From Triatoma infestans (taxonomy: Eukaryota; Arthropoda; Insecta; Hemiptera; Reduviidae), in the NCBI GenBank assembly GCA_011037195.1, contig JAAEAF010001075.1, positions 1 through 64,000 on the forward strand: 64,000 nucleotides of DNA, in the 5' to 3' direction. Below, piece after piece: positions 24,038 through 35,940 of the stretch. The position numbers and the translations under genes are program-made. Within the stretch, counting starts at the first letter, position 1. Each line of letters starts with the position of its first letter. The notes below the pieces were generated by a model. That model had not been told where the DNA came from. It was given only the letters and a program-made list of their open reading frames with translations, and ran no database searches.

Positions 24038-24296
24038 AGGGGATAGCTTAGTGGTTGCGCGCTGGATTAGCGTCGCGGAGGTTCCGTGTTCGAATCCAGC
24101 ATGTTGCCCTTAGATTTTTTTTCTTCCTACGAGCCTCTACAACTCACTTTCCGGTGATGGGCAATGTTGTCTGTAGCTGGAGAACATAGCTTGGAGGCCG
24201 ACAGTGTGCTGAAAAGGCTCTGGGTGCCCAATAGATCTTTTACAATAGTCGCAGTCCAATAATACCCTACAACAATCTACAATCTTGTATGGATTA
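24038..24296 (+). mobile_element. SINE-A copy with clear A and B boxes
   Basis: It has an A box TAGCTTAGTGG (24044-24054) and a B box GTTCGAATCC (24088-24097), spaced as in tRNA-derived polymerase III promoters. A non-tRNA body follows (CGAGCCTCTACAACTCAC, GGAGGCCGACAGTG) and matches the minus copy at 18342-18570. The 3' part ends in short CAACAATCTACAATC repeats. The non-tRNA body and second copy make it a SINE, not a tRNA gene. Confidence 0.82.
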
Positions 24297-25660
24297 TCAA
24301 TAAAATAAAAGATACAGTATTTTGTAAATCACTATGTGTTCATAAATGATACCTACCTGATTCTTAGAGCATTCTTTCAACGATTCTAGTTCTACGCTAA
24401 CCTTGACTTAAGGGAAAATTTTATATACTTGATTTTAGAGTCTAAGTTTTCCAGAGTTCTCAAAATTGTGCTGATATTGGAGTCGCTTTTCAGATGCCTT
24501 ACATTCAATTTTCCCGGAAAATGTGAAAATCATTATATACTTCTAGTTTCTATAGTTAGTTTAAAGAACATCTTTGCAGCCATTATTAACTCACGGAAAA
24601 TTTAAATTAACACAGTAAAATCGCGTTTGGAATTAATAGATATTAACAGAAATCATTGTGCCTGATTTCTTGCTGATACATGATCGTTTTATCAAGTTTG
24701 AGTGACTTTTCAATTATTTTATCACTCACCATCCTAAGACTATTTGTTTAAACCTTTTTTTTTCCATAACTCAGGACTTCAAAATCTCTATTTCCTGTTA
24801 AACTTGAATTTCAGAAATTTTCATATAAGAAGTAAGAAAAATATGACCTTCAACAAATTGCCTCGGGTTAGTTGTTGATTTATTTTATTTTTATATTTCC
24901 ACAAATCTAATAAGAGGTAGAAATCTATACTTTAGTTGGCAATTGTCCATCCTCAGGCTATCTTACACAATCAGGCTGTATAGTATTGTATACTCCGAGT
25001 ATTTGATAAGCCTGTAAGTTTTTTTTTTTAATAATTTATTTTCGGATTATACTTTATATAAAGTTTAGATGGTAAATCTATTTGTGGCACCATAAAAATA
25101 CAAATGATTTGGTGTGGAACATTCAAGCTACTTTTTGTTACTTCGGTAAATACAATAATAAAAATTGAAAATTTGTGTTAATTTCGAAATTTTGTTCATT
25201 TACCCTAATAAATATATAAATGCGAAGGCGTACATGTACCGGCATGTAGTAGCTAAATGATTAGATTGTAGTCCAGAAAGGAGCCCCAATAGTGTTGGAC
25301 AAATACACCATTTGAAATTTAATGACGTAGATTCTTCAAAAAACTAAAATAAATTTTTCAATAAAAATGTTACAAATAAAACCCATCCGTTTATATAGTT
25401 GGGTCAGTTAGTAATTCCAAAAAGTTTAAGGCAAATCGTTGAAGACATTTTCAAGAATATAGGCCAAAGAATATCAAAGTCAAAAATTTATTCTGTAATG
25501 TCACACTTCCGTTAACCAATTTCTTCAATTTTAAAATTCTAGCAATGCTCCTAATGTATTTATTTATTTATTTTATTATATTTAAGTTTTGTACACCATC
25601 ACAGCGGACTCTAGATAGATACACACGATAAATATATAATTATAAAGTAATATTATAATA
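24297..25660. other. AT-rich DNA with old family-A traces
   Basis: Weak minus-oriented family-A blocks can be seen at about 24370-24660 (GGAAAATGTGAAAATC..., TAGTTTAAAGAAC) and 25310-25560 (GTTACAAATAAAA, AAATCGTTGAAG). They are strongly diverged. A 10-T run lies near 25020-25030. No gene recognised. Confidence 0.45.
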
Positions 25661-25666
25661 TGTACT

Positions 25667-26880
25667 AGGTCAAGCTGAAAATTTCTTGTCCAAGCCAATA
25701 GGTGGCACTGCTACAAATGAAATTACTGTTTTTTGTTATGTTGGCACACTTGTTGCAAAAGTAAATACCAAATGTGAATTTGATCAGACAAATAATTTTT
25801 TTATACGGCTGTTTAAAGTAAGCGTGTTGTGTGTTTTTGACAAAATGAATAAACTTGAATACCGTACCGTCATAAAATTCGTCTTTTTGGATGGTTTATC
25901 GCCAACAGTAATTCATCCAAAGTTGGTGAAAGTATATAAGGAGTCTGCAACTTCGTTATCAACGGTAAAAAAAATGGCCAGCTGAGTTTAAACCTGGTCT
26001 TATATCGATTGAAGGTGATCCACATGATGGACGGCCAAAAACGGCAACAAGCGAAGAAAATATCGAGAAGATACACCATATGGTTCTAGATGATAGACGA
26101 TTAAAGGTGTATGAGATAGCTAAGTCGGTAGGCATTTCAGAAGAAAGGGTACGGCATATTTTACACGATGAACTCAGTGTGAGAAAGTTTTGTGCAAGCT
26201 GGGTGCCGCATTTGTTAAATGCTGATCACGAAACAAATCACAAATCGAGTTTCTCAACAATGTTTGTGCCGTTTTAAACTGAATCCAACTGATTTTCTGC
26301 GCCGATTTGTTACGATAGATGAAATGTGGGTTCACCACTTTACATCTGAGTCAAAGCAACAGTTCAAACAGTGGTTAGAAGCCGATGGCTAATGTTTTTT
26401 TGGGATTCGAAAGGGATCTTTTATTAACCACCTGCCAAAAATTAAAGAAAGAAGGCTTGGTTTTGAAAAAGAATTATCCCGGGTTTGTCTGGATTGTCCT
26501 CTCTCACCAAGACAATGCACCCGCCCATCAAGGCTCTTTGGCAATGGAAAAATTGAGGGATTGTAATATGATTTCTTGGAACATCCTCCCTAATTACCAG
26601 ATTTCGCTTCCTCTGACTATCTTCAAACCTTAAGAAATTTGAGGCTGATAAACGTTTTGGGACAAATGAAAAGGTCATAGCAGCGATAAATGGATATTTT
26701 GAAGACCTTCCAGAATCCCACTTCAGGGACGGTGTACAGTTATGGGAGAAACGTTGGGCAAAGTGAATAGAACTAAACGGATGCTAAAGAAAATAATAAA
26801 TATTATAGATTAGAATATAATATTAAAAGTTGTAAAAAATGAATATTCAATTATTTTATAAAAATTCTATATTGTTTAGG
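25667..26880 (+). pseudogene. Second mariner relic, transposase in pieces
   Basis: The transposase reads MNKLEYRTVIKFVFLDGL...STVKK, shifts frame near 25972, then continues WPAEFKPG, DDRRLKVYEIAKSVGISEERVRHIL (a helix-turn-helix). Later pieces are TIDEMWVHHF (first catalytic Asp), HQDNAPAH (second) and LPDFASSDYL (third, in another frame near 26600). The C-terminus ends near 26765. All three catalytic Asp blocks survive, but frame breaks near 25972, 26270, 26390 and 26590 kill it. The left tip resembles mariner ends (CTAGGTCAAGCTGAAAATTT at 25664); a matching right tip near 26880 is weak. It is a different subfamily from the element at 21678. Confidence 0.85.
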
Positions 26881-27553
26881 GTGTAGTGGGTCTTTTGGAG
26901 GGGTCGTATAGTACAAAAGGTATGTCATAATTACCTATCCAACTTTTATTAAGAAAAAAGGTATTTTGCTTACTTTCACTCTCCCGGGGTACAGGAAAAA
27001 TATGTAAGGTGGGGACAGAGAGAACATAGCAAATTTCGTTCATATGTAAGTCTTTATTATAAAATAATGTCTCTCATTTTCATTTTTCAGAATTATTTTG
27101 AGATAGCTTAACATTATAAAACAAGATTTTATTCTATATATCTTTTTCCTTTTTTTTTTTATTAAATATATAAATTGTAATTATCTGTTTATTTTCTTAT
27201 ATTACATCCACGTCTAAATTCTGGTAAACACAGACCTCACGAGCTTTCTATGGAAAAGTAGTTTCTTTTTAAATTTTTAATCATTTTATTTGAATTACAA
27301 TTATTGTGGTTATTAGTTCATTAATTATTAACATTAATAATTTAATTTTTGTTATTATACTAATACATAACATTCATATGCCATCGCTTGTGCCAACGTT
27401 CTTCCAAGCATTTTTTTATCAAAACTTGAGGACATCTAAAATTGGCAACTCTTGCTTCCACGAAATCAGTTTCTTCAGACCCTTTCCATTTCATAAGAAA
27501 TATGAGCTCTCCCGCTTACTTCAGTTGCTCCGATTATCTTTTCTGGTTCTAAA
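26881..27553. other. AT-rich DNA with the small dispersed repeat
   Basis: The stretch 27222-27375 matches 10222-10330. No other feature recognised. Confidence 0.5.
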
Positions 27554-27557
27554 CCCC

Positions 27558-28217
27558 TGTAATGACAAGGAAAGTCATACCAATGTCAAAGTGGTTCCAG
27601 CCAGCTGCTATCTTAACAAAGGATGGCAGTAATAAAAGAATAATTTATAACCAGCGACCTAGCAGGCCGCCGGCTTCAAGACAATGCCGCGGCCAAACAA
27701 ACAACAAAGACCTTTTCAATACCTTACATCAAAAGCAAGCACCGATAAGGTTGGCCACTGACCTAAATAAGGTCACCAAACTACGAAGGTCGCACAAGGT
27801 CGCACACTAGGACAGATGTCTTGGTGTGAGTGTGGCCAACACCAATATATAAACTCTATCATATATAACGAGAGATCATTATATCATATACGACTATACG
27901 AGCACGTCGCTATATACACGAGCATCAGTTTACGCGTCTATACACAGTTTTATTTAAACTTACTATCCTTGAGTTGTGCATCTTAGTTCGTTATTTCATC
28001 AGTGTAATTTATTAGTTATTTATCTTCTATTTATTCCTAAGTATTTTGTTATTATTAGTTACCCTTTATTACGTTAAAATTATTATTAAAATACAGTTTA
28101 TTTTTTAAAAATCCGTATTAATAATTCGATGCATTAACTTCCAAAATCTCTCAACTAACTTCCGCCCTCTTCAAGACATCTACTACATCAGGAATCACAT
28201 CAAACGATTCCATTGCA
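27558..28217 (+). mobile_element. Solo LTR, family LTR-1, plus orientation
   Basis: Begins TGTAATGACAAGG and ends GATTCCATTGCA, with CCCC on both sides (27554-27557 and 28218-28221) as a 4-bp target duplication. It aligns along its length with the minus-oriented copy at 10789-11446 but with many differences, so both are old. A TATATAAAC box sits near 27846-27854, the likely core promoter of the lost element. The open frame at 27562-27810 is inside the LTR and is not a gene. Confidence 0.88.
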
Positions 28218-28221
28218 CCCC

Positions 28222-29930
28222 TAATCCTTGTTGATGGTTCAACCTGCTGTTTCATTATTTAGAATTATTGGTAGTCTTTTTTTTTTGTCATCCGTTATAG
28301 TCGTAATTGCTTTTCTTTTCTTATTAGTTCCTAGTAGTTGTTCTAACGAGTACGACTTCGTCCTTTTTCACCTAACATCAACGGTTCTTTCTTTCTTTTG
28401 TTACGGACTTTCTTCGTTTTTCTTACGTTCCTCTTCATAGGTTTATGTCAAATCAGGACAGTGCTAATTCTCTTCTGGTTACTATGTATTGTCTTTATCT
28501 GAACTGCCATTTCTATTTTAAAACATTCTAAATTATCATTCTTTGTAAAACGTCTATCTAGAATTTTCGCCACAGAGAGCTCTTCCTCTTCTTCTATGGC
28601 GGTTTCTTCTGGAGCCTCTTTTTCTTCCTATTCCTTATTCTCTGAAACAAACCTCATCATTACTTACTAAGTTCGATTCTGCATGCTTAATCTGCCTCTA
28701 TACTTCTTTGCAACTTGCTTTATTCACAAAATTGCTTTATACACTAAATCACAACACAGCAAACAAAACTTATTTCTACGCAAACGATTCGAAATGCCAT
28801 AAAAATTCATGAAGACAAAAATACAGAAATTAATTAGCAAGCTTCATAAAGAAATAAAAATTGCCAGCAAATATCTCATATTTAGAGGGAGTAACAAACT
28901 GTATTGCACAGTAAGATAAATGAAATTGAGAGTGGTACTAACGCTAATGAGCTGATGAGTGGTGATACTAACGAGTGATGTGCTTAGCGGCAGCGATTAA
29001 TAAGGATGCAGGAAAAATTACTCTATTCAATGCCAGGACAAAATTATTCAGATATAAATTACAATTAATCAATTCAAATTATTAAACTCTACACTACTGG
29101 GACAAAATAAATGGAGAAATAATAGTTATCTTTCGGAACAGCCGTACACATATACCTACATGTAATGGCCTAGAAATTCGAAATGATGTTTTGAAAGTTA
29201 TCATTGATATGTCGACAGTTAAATGAAACATAAATGTTGTGATTTATTAAGAAAATTCAGATTAATTTTCTTAATAAGATTTGATACTGAAAAAAATTTT
29301 GGAATAAAATATTCACTAAATAGTAAACTCAAAAAGGAAATCAATTTTTTCATCAGTGAAAACTTTGCTGTTGAAATAAATATTAAACCATTAAAAAAAA
29401 ACTAATAATAATTGATATTACGGAAGATCCTACAGTTACCCTACATTATCAAAAACACGACGTTATATATATATAAGTGAAAATTCTATTACCTACTTAC
29501 AAAAGATTCCATAACAAACTGAGCAAACACATCAACCCACACTTCACTGAGCACATCTGCGAATCTTCCCACACGTTTTGAAACACTAGTGTGGGAATGG
29601 GCGGAGGCGCAACCTGTCCAGAAAGGGTAGCACTGGTCACTTTAGCCTCAAATCAAATCAAGCCAGTGTTAAACATTAAACACATTTACTTACTGCATTT
29701 TGTGTATAGAAAATAAATAAATATATGTAATAAAAAAAATATTTGTACAGCACTGTCAAACAAGATAATCTAGTTTGAAGCTCCCAAAAGACTTTCGCTT
29801 TACTCCGCCCCCACTTAATACAGCATTATAGCGTTAGGAATAAACGCGCCAATAAAATAGAACCAACCCCATTTAAATTGGAATTTAAAGGTACAAATTC
29901 TGTAAAATTATTTGAAATCAATTTTTTTTT
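28222..29930. other. Unassigned AT-rich DNA
   Basis: No supported gene. Open frames at 28228-28440 and 29223-29405 lack family features. A 20-T run lies near 29922-29941. Confidence 0.5.
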
Positions 29931-30467
29931 TTTTTTTTTTTTGTGAAAAATGTTTCAAATAAAAGTGATCGGTTGATATCTGTGTTGTTAGCATTCTGAG
30001 TTTAAAGGAAATAGATGTAGTCCAAAGGACTCAAAAACCTATTCCATATAATCGCACTTCCGGTTAACCAAATTTCTTCAAATTTCAAATTCTATCAATG
30101 CTGCCAATGTATAAATATTATGTAGGCGTTAAATCGATATATTATATCAATGGAGTGTTACTTTAGAGGAAAACATAAAGCTACAGTTTCCCCACAACCC
30201 CCCAAAAAAAAATCAATTTTTCCAGGATAATGTTGGAAATATAAGTGATTGTTAAAATAGGAAGTTTTAAAAAAAAATCGTAGTTGTTTTTATAAAAATA
30301 GAGAAAAAAAACTGAAAAAACGTTCAGTTAAGTTACACTCCCTGGTTAATGGACTTAGCCTGAAATCTTCTGGTTTGATGCGGTGGTAATTACTTAAACG
30401 GAATACTAAGTTTAAGCTTCTCTGTGATTATACGTTTTTGAAATTATTTTGTTAAAACTCACACAAG
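29931..30467 (-). repeat. Family-A repeat, minus copy, split by a LINE
   Basis: Family blocks (CGCACTTCCGG, ATTACTTAAACGGAATAC, TTTAGAGGAAAACATAA) are readable. The copy is interrupted at 30468-30479 by a LINE with a 12-bp duplication and resumes at 31594-31690, ending in the block TATTTCCGGTAAAAAAAG...CGATCGCAATTCTTCC. Confidence 0.78.
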
Positions 30468-30479
30468 CCTACAGACCAT

Positions 30480-31593
30480 CGCCGGGATTGAGGTTATCCT
30501 CAAACTGTCACCTCCGCACCTGGTGGTGGAAAGGGCGGCGAAGGGAACTCTCCTCAGGATCTCTAGATCTGGGGGTCGAGGAGTGGCTATCCTCACCTTT
30601 AGGCCCCCTTATCTGGCATCTCCCTAGAGATGGCATGATTAAGAAATACAGAGCTTCACTAAGAATTTTTCTTTGAAGCTGGGCACCAAAAGTGGGTGGA
30701 GCGAAGGATCCATGCTCTGTTGGGCATTAAAGGAACATGCCATTAAATGGTATACTTATGGGTCTAAGACCTTTGAGGAGACTGGGGCGGGAGTGGTTGG
30801 TCCAAGGATCAAGCACTAGGAACCGTGAGGCGGAGATATACGCAATTGGAAGATGCGTACAATTTAAACTCGATAGGGGATATAGGGACCAGGAGATTGT
30901 AATCCTTTGCGATAGTCAAGCAGCCATTACAGCATTGAATGCATCAGTTATCAACTCTAAAATGGTCTGGGAATGCCTAGGTAAACTTAATAACCTAGGC
31001 AGGAGGAATAAAGTTACCGTTTCGTGGGTGCCGGGACATGTTGGCATTGAAGGGAATGAGTCGCTACGACCCCGCTTTTAGGGCAGGGAATTTTTGTGTG
31101 GTGTCAGCGATCAGTTGGAGGAACTTAGGAAGGAGGAGGAGACGAGGAGATCTCAACACTGGTATTCCCTCCCCGGTTTGTGGCAGGCCAAGATCTGTCT
31201 GGGAAATTATAACCAACGGAGATCGGAGGCCTGCTTCGGATTGAGCAAGAACAAGCTCCGCATTCTTACGGGTTTCCTCATGGGGCATTGTCGACTTAGA
31301 GGACACCTGGTGAAGCTGGGTTTGGAAAGTGACAGCTCATGCAGATTCTGTTGGAGGAAACTCCATTACGTCTCCTAAAAGACTGCGTGGCTGCCACTCA
31401 GAGAAGATTCAAGAACCTGGATAGCTGCCAGGTGGAGGAGGGGGATAGACCCTCTCTAGAGCCTGTCAGGGTATCAGGATTCCTCAGGGATCTCAACCTG
31501 ATGGAGGTTTTGTAGAACGGATGTTCAGCTGGGACATCTGTTGGGGTGTTGTGGGTAATAGCCTGTGGCACCCAGGGGGCATAGCACAATAAA
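30480..31593 (+). pseudogene. 5'-truncated R1/I-type LINE, dead RNase H
   Basis: Flanked by a perfect 12-bp duplication CCTACAGACCAT (30468-30479 and 31594-31605). The reading shows WYTYGSK where RNase H normally has YTDGSK, so the first catalytic Asp is Tyr. EAEIYAI, CDSQAAI and WVPGHVGIEGNE follow. After frame changes near 31075 and 31370, a C-terminal zinc-type segment (LRGHLVKLG, CRFC) is seen. It ends GCATAGCACAATAAA without a long A tail. RT and endonuclease are missing through 5' truncation. Confidence 0.85.
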
Positions 31594-31690
31594 CCTACAG
31601 ACCATTCGCTAAAAACAGTTTTTCCTATTTGGGCGACCCTATTTCCGGTAAAAAAAGAATTTCGAAAAATCTGGCGCGATCGCAATTCTT

Positions 31691-32600
31691 CCGTTTACAC
31701 CAATTAATATAATGTACCAATGATAAATTTGGTTTAAAATACGAATGTTTTAAACTTTTAGAATGTTTGGAACTTTTAGTTGATTGATCTGGTCATTAAA
31801 AAAAAAGACGACGTTTGAGGTAATAATGTATGCTTGAGTGGTCTTTGTGGGCGAGTCCTCTGTCTCGAAAAACATAACTTGTAGGGGCAGTTTAAATTAA
31901 AAAATTTATTGACATGTCTCATGGAACTAACTAAAAGTATGTTTAATTCTTAAAGAATTAAAATTTTTCTCATAAATTCAGACTGGGATTTATTAAATAT
32001 TCAGACTGCACAGCATTGTTATTCACCTTTTGGGGACATCATTAAGAGAAAATTAGTTTATTCACTGAATATTTCTTAAAATAAAAAAATTATTATCTAT
32101 TTATTTTACTTTATTTATTTATTTTTTGTAAAGAAAAGTTTATTTGTTTCTATTATTAGCCTTTAGTTCATTAAGTTTATAAAACATGAATCGATTTTTT
32201 AATGAATATAACCATTCAGAAAGTGTGACAGAATGAATAAAAAAACATGTTTTTGAATTATTATTACTACTATAAATGAAGGTTTCATTCATTCGCGTTG
32301 GCAAAAAAAAAATGCAGGTTATTAAAATGAAAATAATAAACATTCATAAATACCCTCAATAAATTTGTTACGTTGGATAATACAACAATTGGTGGATGAA
32401 TAATATTGTGATATAATCTCCGATGTTTCAATAACCAAAATAATGAATGGATTTAAATAGGAATCAGGATTTTTATTCTGATATCATTGCATTGTAATTG
32501 TAACAATGTAACAATTGTTAAAATGTTTTGAAGGAATTATTTACATAATGCATAGGCTATTGTAAAACCAGATACTCCATTAACACATACACATTTCCAA
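31691..32600. other. AT-rich DNA
   Basis: No gene or element recognised. The minus open frame at 32140-32343 has no family features. Confidence 0.5.
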
Positions 32601-33400
32601 TATAAAAAAAAATCTGGTTGTGAACACACTCATACAACTTTTTCTTATTGCGGTTTACAAAATTGTAATTGACAAATTTTATAGTTAGTAGGTAACAAAT
32701 TTAATGAAATTCATCGGTGCTTTTATGGAGCAAAAATGCACTTCTGATTATGTAATTTTCTTGAAATTCAGAATTTTGGCAAATCTATTTATTTCTAATT
32801 ATTAATTTAGTTTAGATGGTAGAATTGTGTAATCTAGTAAGATATTTAGAGGAAAACATAACCCACTCTCACCTTCAAAAGCCCCCCTTAAATGAGTTTA
32901 TTTGGAGAAATATTTCAAATAAATGTTGTAGCCTTTGTATGCATAGTTCATATACTTACTTTAAAGAAAATCGTTGGAACCGTTTTAGATAAAATAGGAG
33001 AAAACTGAAAAATACTTTTTAGTAAAAATGCAATTTCGGCCATCGTATTTTTCTTAAAAACTCGGAATTTTAACAATATATTTAATTCTAATTAATATTA
33101 TTTAAACAATAGAATTGTGTAATAAACTGATATAGCACTTTAGAGGTAAACCACACCCAACCCTTCCACCAAAACTGTCTTTAAATGAATTTTCCGGGAG
33201 AAATGTTATAAATAAAAGTTGTATCTCATTATATGTGTAGTTGATATACGAAGTTTAAAGAAAATCGTTGGACCCATTTTTTTGAGAAAATCACAAAAAC
33301 AAAAACAAAACATTCAATAAAGTGGCATTTTCAGTTGAACGATTTTTACGAAAAACTTATTTTCATGTCTTCTGGTGGCACTTTAACAAAATTTCGTTCG
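32601..33400 (-). repeat. Family-A repeat, nearly complete minus copy
   Basis: It starts with AAAATCTGGTTGTGAACAC and the diverged terminal motif CTTTTTCTTATTG. Two internal subunits follow (repeat of AATTCGGAATTTT(G/A), TTTAGAGG(A/T)AAAC and AAAGAAAATCGTTGGA). The copy fades near 33400 before the marker block. Confidence 0.78.
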
Positions 33401-33599
33401 GACAAACTGGCACCGATAACATAGCTTAGTGTCTTAGCATAGTGTCTTAGTAATTTTGTGTCACTCCTCAAGCGCTGTCATGTAAATAATGGTCATCCAG
33501 CTTTTCAACACCTCCCGTCCAATTCGACTCATTAACTACTCTCCAAACATTGACAATATTTCGGATTCCAAACGGAATCATCCAAAACACATTCTCCAG

Positions 33600-34010
33600 A
33601 TTTTTTACAATAGCCATGCTAGCTGAGGATTATAGTGAATATTAGAAAGTTTTTACAGACGATGCAATATACAGGCATAGGAATATATGAACAACAAAAA
33701 CAATCTTCTTTTAGTTGCCCTATTGATCAAAATATATCAATAACAAGCACAGAATTACTTGCCATATTATACCGTATAAGATACTGTAATAGTTTACCTG
33801 AAACCAACATAGCCTTATTTACTGACTCCAAAACAAGCTGCATTATGCTGATGAACTGCTATCTGGGAAAAATTAGACAACCATAACATATATAGTATTG
33901 CGCATTGAAATAGACCACAGTGTCGAAAATTTCAAAATACAGTGGATATTTGGACACATAGGAATTAAGGGCAACGAAAAAGCAGATGAGGCAGAATACA
34001 GTCCCCCATA
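33600..34010 (+). pseudogene. LINE RNase H fragment next to the Helitron
   Basis: The reading VFTDDA...TGIGIYEQ, ITSTELLAI, ALFTDSKTS and IFGHIGIKGNEKADEAE gives the Asp-Glu-Asp-His RNase H set of an RNase H-bearing LINE. A frame change near 33880 separates the two halves. Similarity stops abruptly at about 34010, where Helitron helicase sequence begins on the same strand. No target duplication was found at that junction, so the order of events is unclear. Confidence 0.75.
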
Positions 34011-34785
34011 TTGAGCTATAACTCCAATTAACGAAGAATCCTCCACCTACAAATCCAGCAACAGGAAAAATCACCTTCCCATCCAATTTCTGCAACATTG
34101 TACATTCAAAAGAAGAATTAGTAGACAAGGTATTCCAAAGCATCGAAACAAATTATCAAAATCATGCATGGTAAAGCGGAAGAGCCATTCTAACGGCTAA
34201 AAATGTCGACTTACTCGATATGAACAACATCATTCTAAACAGAATCGCAGGTGAAACAGTGGCATACAAATCCATTGACTCAGTGATAGACCAAAGTGAA
34301 GTAGTGAATTTTCCAACGGAATTTCTTAATTCACTTGATGTTCCCGGATTAGCGCCACACATTCTAAATTTGAAAATTGGAGTGCCAATTATATTACTCC
34401 GAAACATCAATCAGCCATAATTATGCAATGGTACACGATTATTAGTTAAAAATTTGATGAATTATCTAATTGAAGCAACAATTTTTATTGGAAGTCGTAC
34501 TACTTCCACGAATACCACTCATTGCGACAGATATGGCTAAACGACTGGATAAACGACTTCAATTCCCAATACGCCTTGCGTTCGCTAGACTATCAATAAA
34601 GCGCAAGGACAAACTTTGTAATGTGCGGTTTGAATTTAGAAAACGAATGCTTTTCTCATGGGCAATTAAATGTCGCATGCTACAGAGTCGGTAAACCATC
34701 TGATCTTTATGTTTATGCAGAAAATGGACAAACAAAAAATGTAGTCCATTCACTAGCTTTCAGTCCAATAAAAAAGACTTTCAGT
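34011..34785 (+). pseudogene. Helitron Pif1-like helicase C-terminus, decayed
   Basis: The reading GKITFPSNFCNIV, EELVDKVFQSIETNYQNHAW, ILTAKNVDLLDMNNIILNR, FLNSLDVPGLAPHILNLK, LQFPIRLAFA, TINKAQGQTL and CFSHGQLNVACYRVGKPS matches, in order, the C-terminal half of the Pif1-type helicase of Helitron RepHel proteins. INKAQGQT and LYVACSRV-type blocks are its late helicase motifs. It would unwind DNA during rolling-circle transposition. Stops and frame shifts occur at about 34180, 34420, 34545 and 34600. The Rep nuclease and early helicase motifs are absent. The Gypsy element cuts it at 34785, and a little flank continues at 41191-41233. Confidence 0.85.
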
Positions 34786-35235
34786 TGTGATCGTCTATTT
34801 AATTCCGCGACAGTGGGCGCCAGGTAACCTCGTTACCAACGATACGGAAATTCACATAAATCTGCCTTGCGGCTAGCTGCAGGGTGTGAAAGGGTGGTTC
34901 TATTACTTGAAATTAAAACAGAAATCTAGCTTATGAAAAAACTTATATTTACATACAGTTATTAACTATTACATATACGTACTATTAACTCTATTATTTT
35001 ACTATTAAGTCTACCTTAATCAGTTAGGCCTCAACCGGTACCGGCGAAAAGAACGACATACACTAGGGACCACCAGCTGGTTTTCTACAAGACTAACTAG
35101 AGTTACCCAACACTTATAAGGCCCTACTCATAGGGACTTTGAACTTGTCTTTTATATAAACAAAATAAACGAATCAAACAAACTGAAAGCTTACGCCATC
35201 TATTGGCTACTTATTATTATTAATTTCTGGTTACA
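34786..35235 (-). repeat. Gypsy 3' LTR
   Basis: 450 bp, TGTAACC...CGATCACA in element sense. A TATATAAAAG box lies near 35150-35160. It is identical to the other LTR except for one extra A in the run near 35177. Confidence 0.96.
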
Positions 35236-35250
35236 CCCCCCTTTCTTCAG
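35236..35250 (-). promoter_or_regulatory. Polypurine tract of the Gypsy element
   Basis: Element-sense CTGAAGAAAGGGGGG directly abuts the 3' LTR. This is where plus-strand DNA synthesis is primed in LTR retrotransposons. Confidence 0.9.
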
Positions 35251-35321
35251 AGCGTAGACCTGTCGAGCCGTAAGTTCCTGAAGCTTCGGGCTTATAGATA
35301 TAGTGAAATCCAGAAATTACT

Positions 35322-35940
35322 CTAAGTTGTCGTCAGCTCACCATGGCAGGGTTTCAGCTGCGCCACGTGACATCGACCAAGCTTGGTGCCATCAGAATTC
35401 TGCAGCTCGTAAACATTGTTCGAGACCTTCTTGGCTATAGTGTATGGACCTTCGAACTTAGGCGATAACTTGGCGGAAAGTTTGTTTGCCGCTGACGATA
35501 GATAATGCGTTTTCTTATAAACTAGATCTCCTATCTTAAAATTTAATGGCCGCCTACGTAAGTTATAATAGTGGGCTTGCTTTTGACTAGCCATGGACAA
35601 ATTTTTCTCGACCAGAACTCTCAGTTCTTTTAATTTAGATAAAGACTGAATCCAGGCTTTTGGATCTGAACACTTATTTACCTTTTGACGTTCCATGGAA
35701 CTCCGAAATGAATTTGGTTGTCTCAATTCGCGACCGAAATTAATAAGTGCAGGACTGTAACCGGAAGAGGCATGGGTGCTGCTATTCAGTGCAAACGTAA
35801 ATTCGGGCAAATACTTGTCCCATTGTCGATGGTCAGTCTCTAAGAAGGATGATATCATAGTCTTGATGGTGCGATTTGACCTCTCGACAGGGTTGGCTTG
35901 TGGCCAGTATGGTGGTGTCCTCTTGAACTCAATCCCAAAT
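35322..35940 (-). CDS. Integrase C-terminal part, out of frame with pol
   Basis: Starting near 35936 this frame continues integrase in the register lost by the main pol frame. It carries the region of the third catalytic acidic residue (VERSN, near 35885-35900), then FLETDHRQWDKYLPEFTFALNSS, a helical linker, and a GDLVYKK...KLSPKFEGPYTI C-terminal DNA-binding domain. The part after the first possible start (ATG at 35858) is 178 residues. It cannot be read with the rest of pol without a one-base register change near 35930-35936. It ends 72 bp before the polypurine tract, so no envelope gene fits. Confidence 0.88.

Noticed and set aside
24041..24110. Possible tRNA gene
   Set aside because: It has A and B boxes but the following body recurs at 18342-18570, so it is a SINE head; the cloverleaf is incomplete.
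35236..35330. Possible envelope gene after pol
   Set aside because: Integrase ends only about 70 bp before the polypurine tract; there is no room for one.
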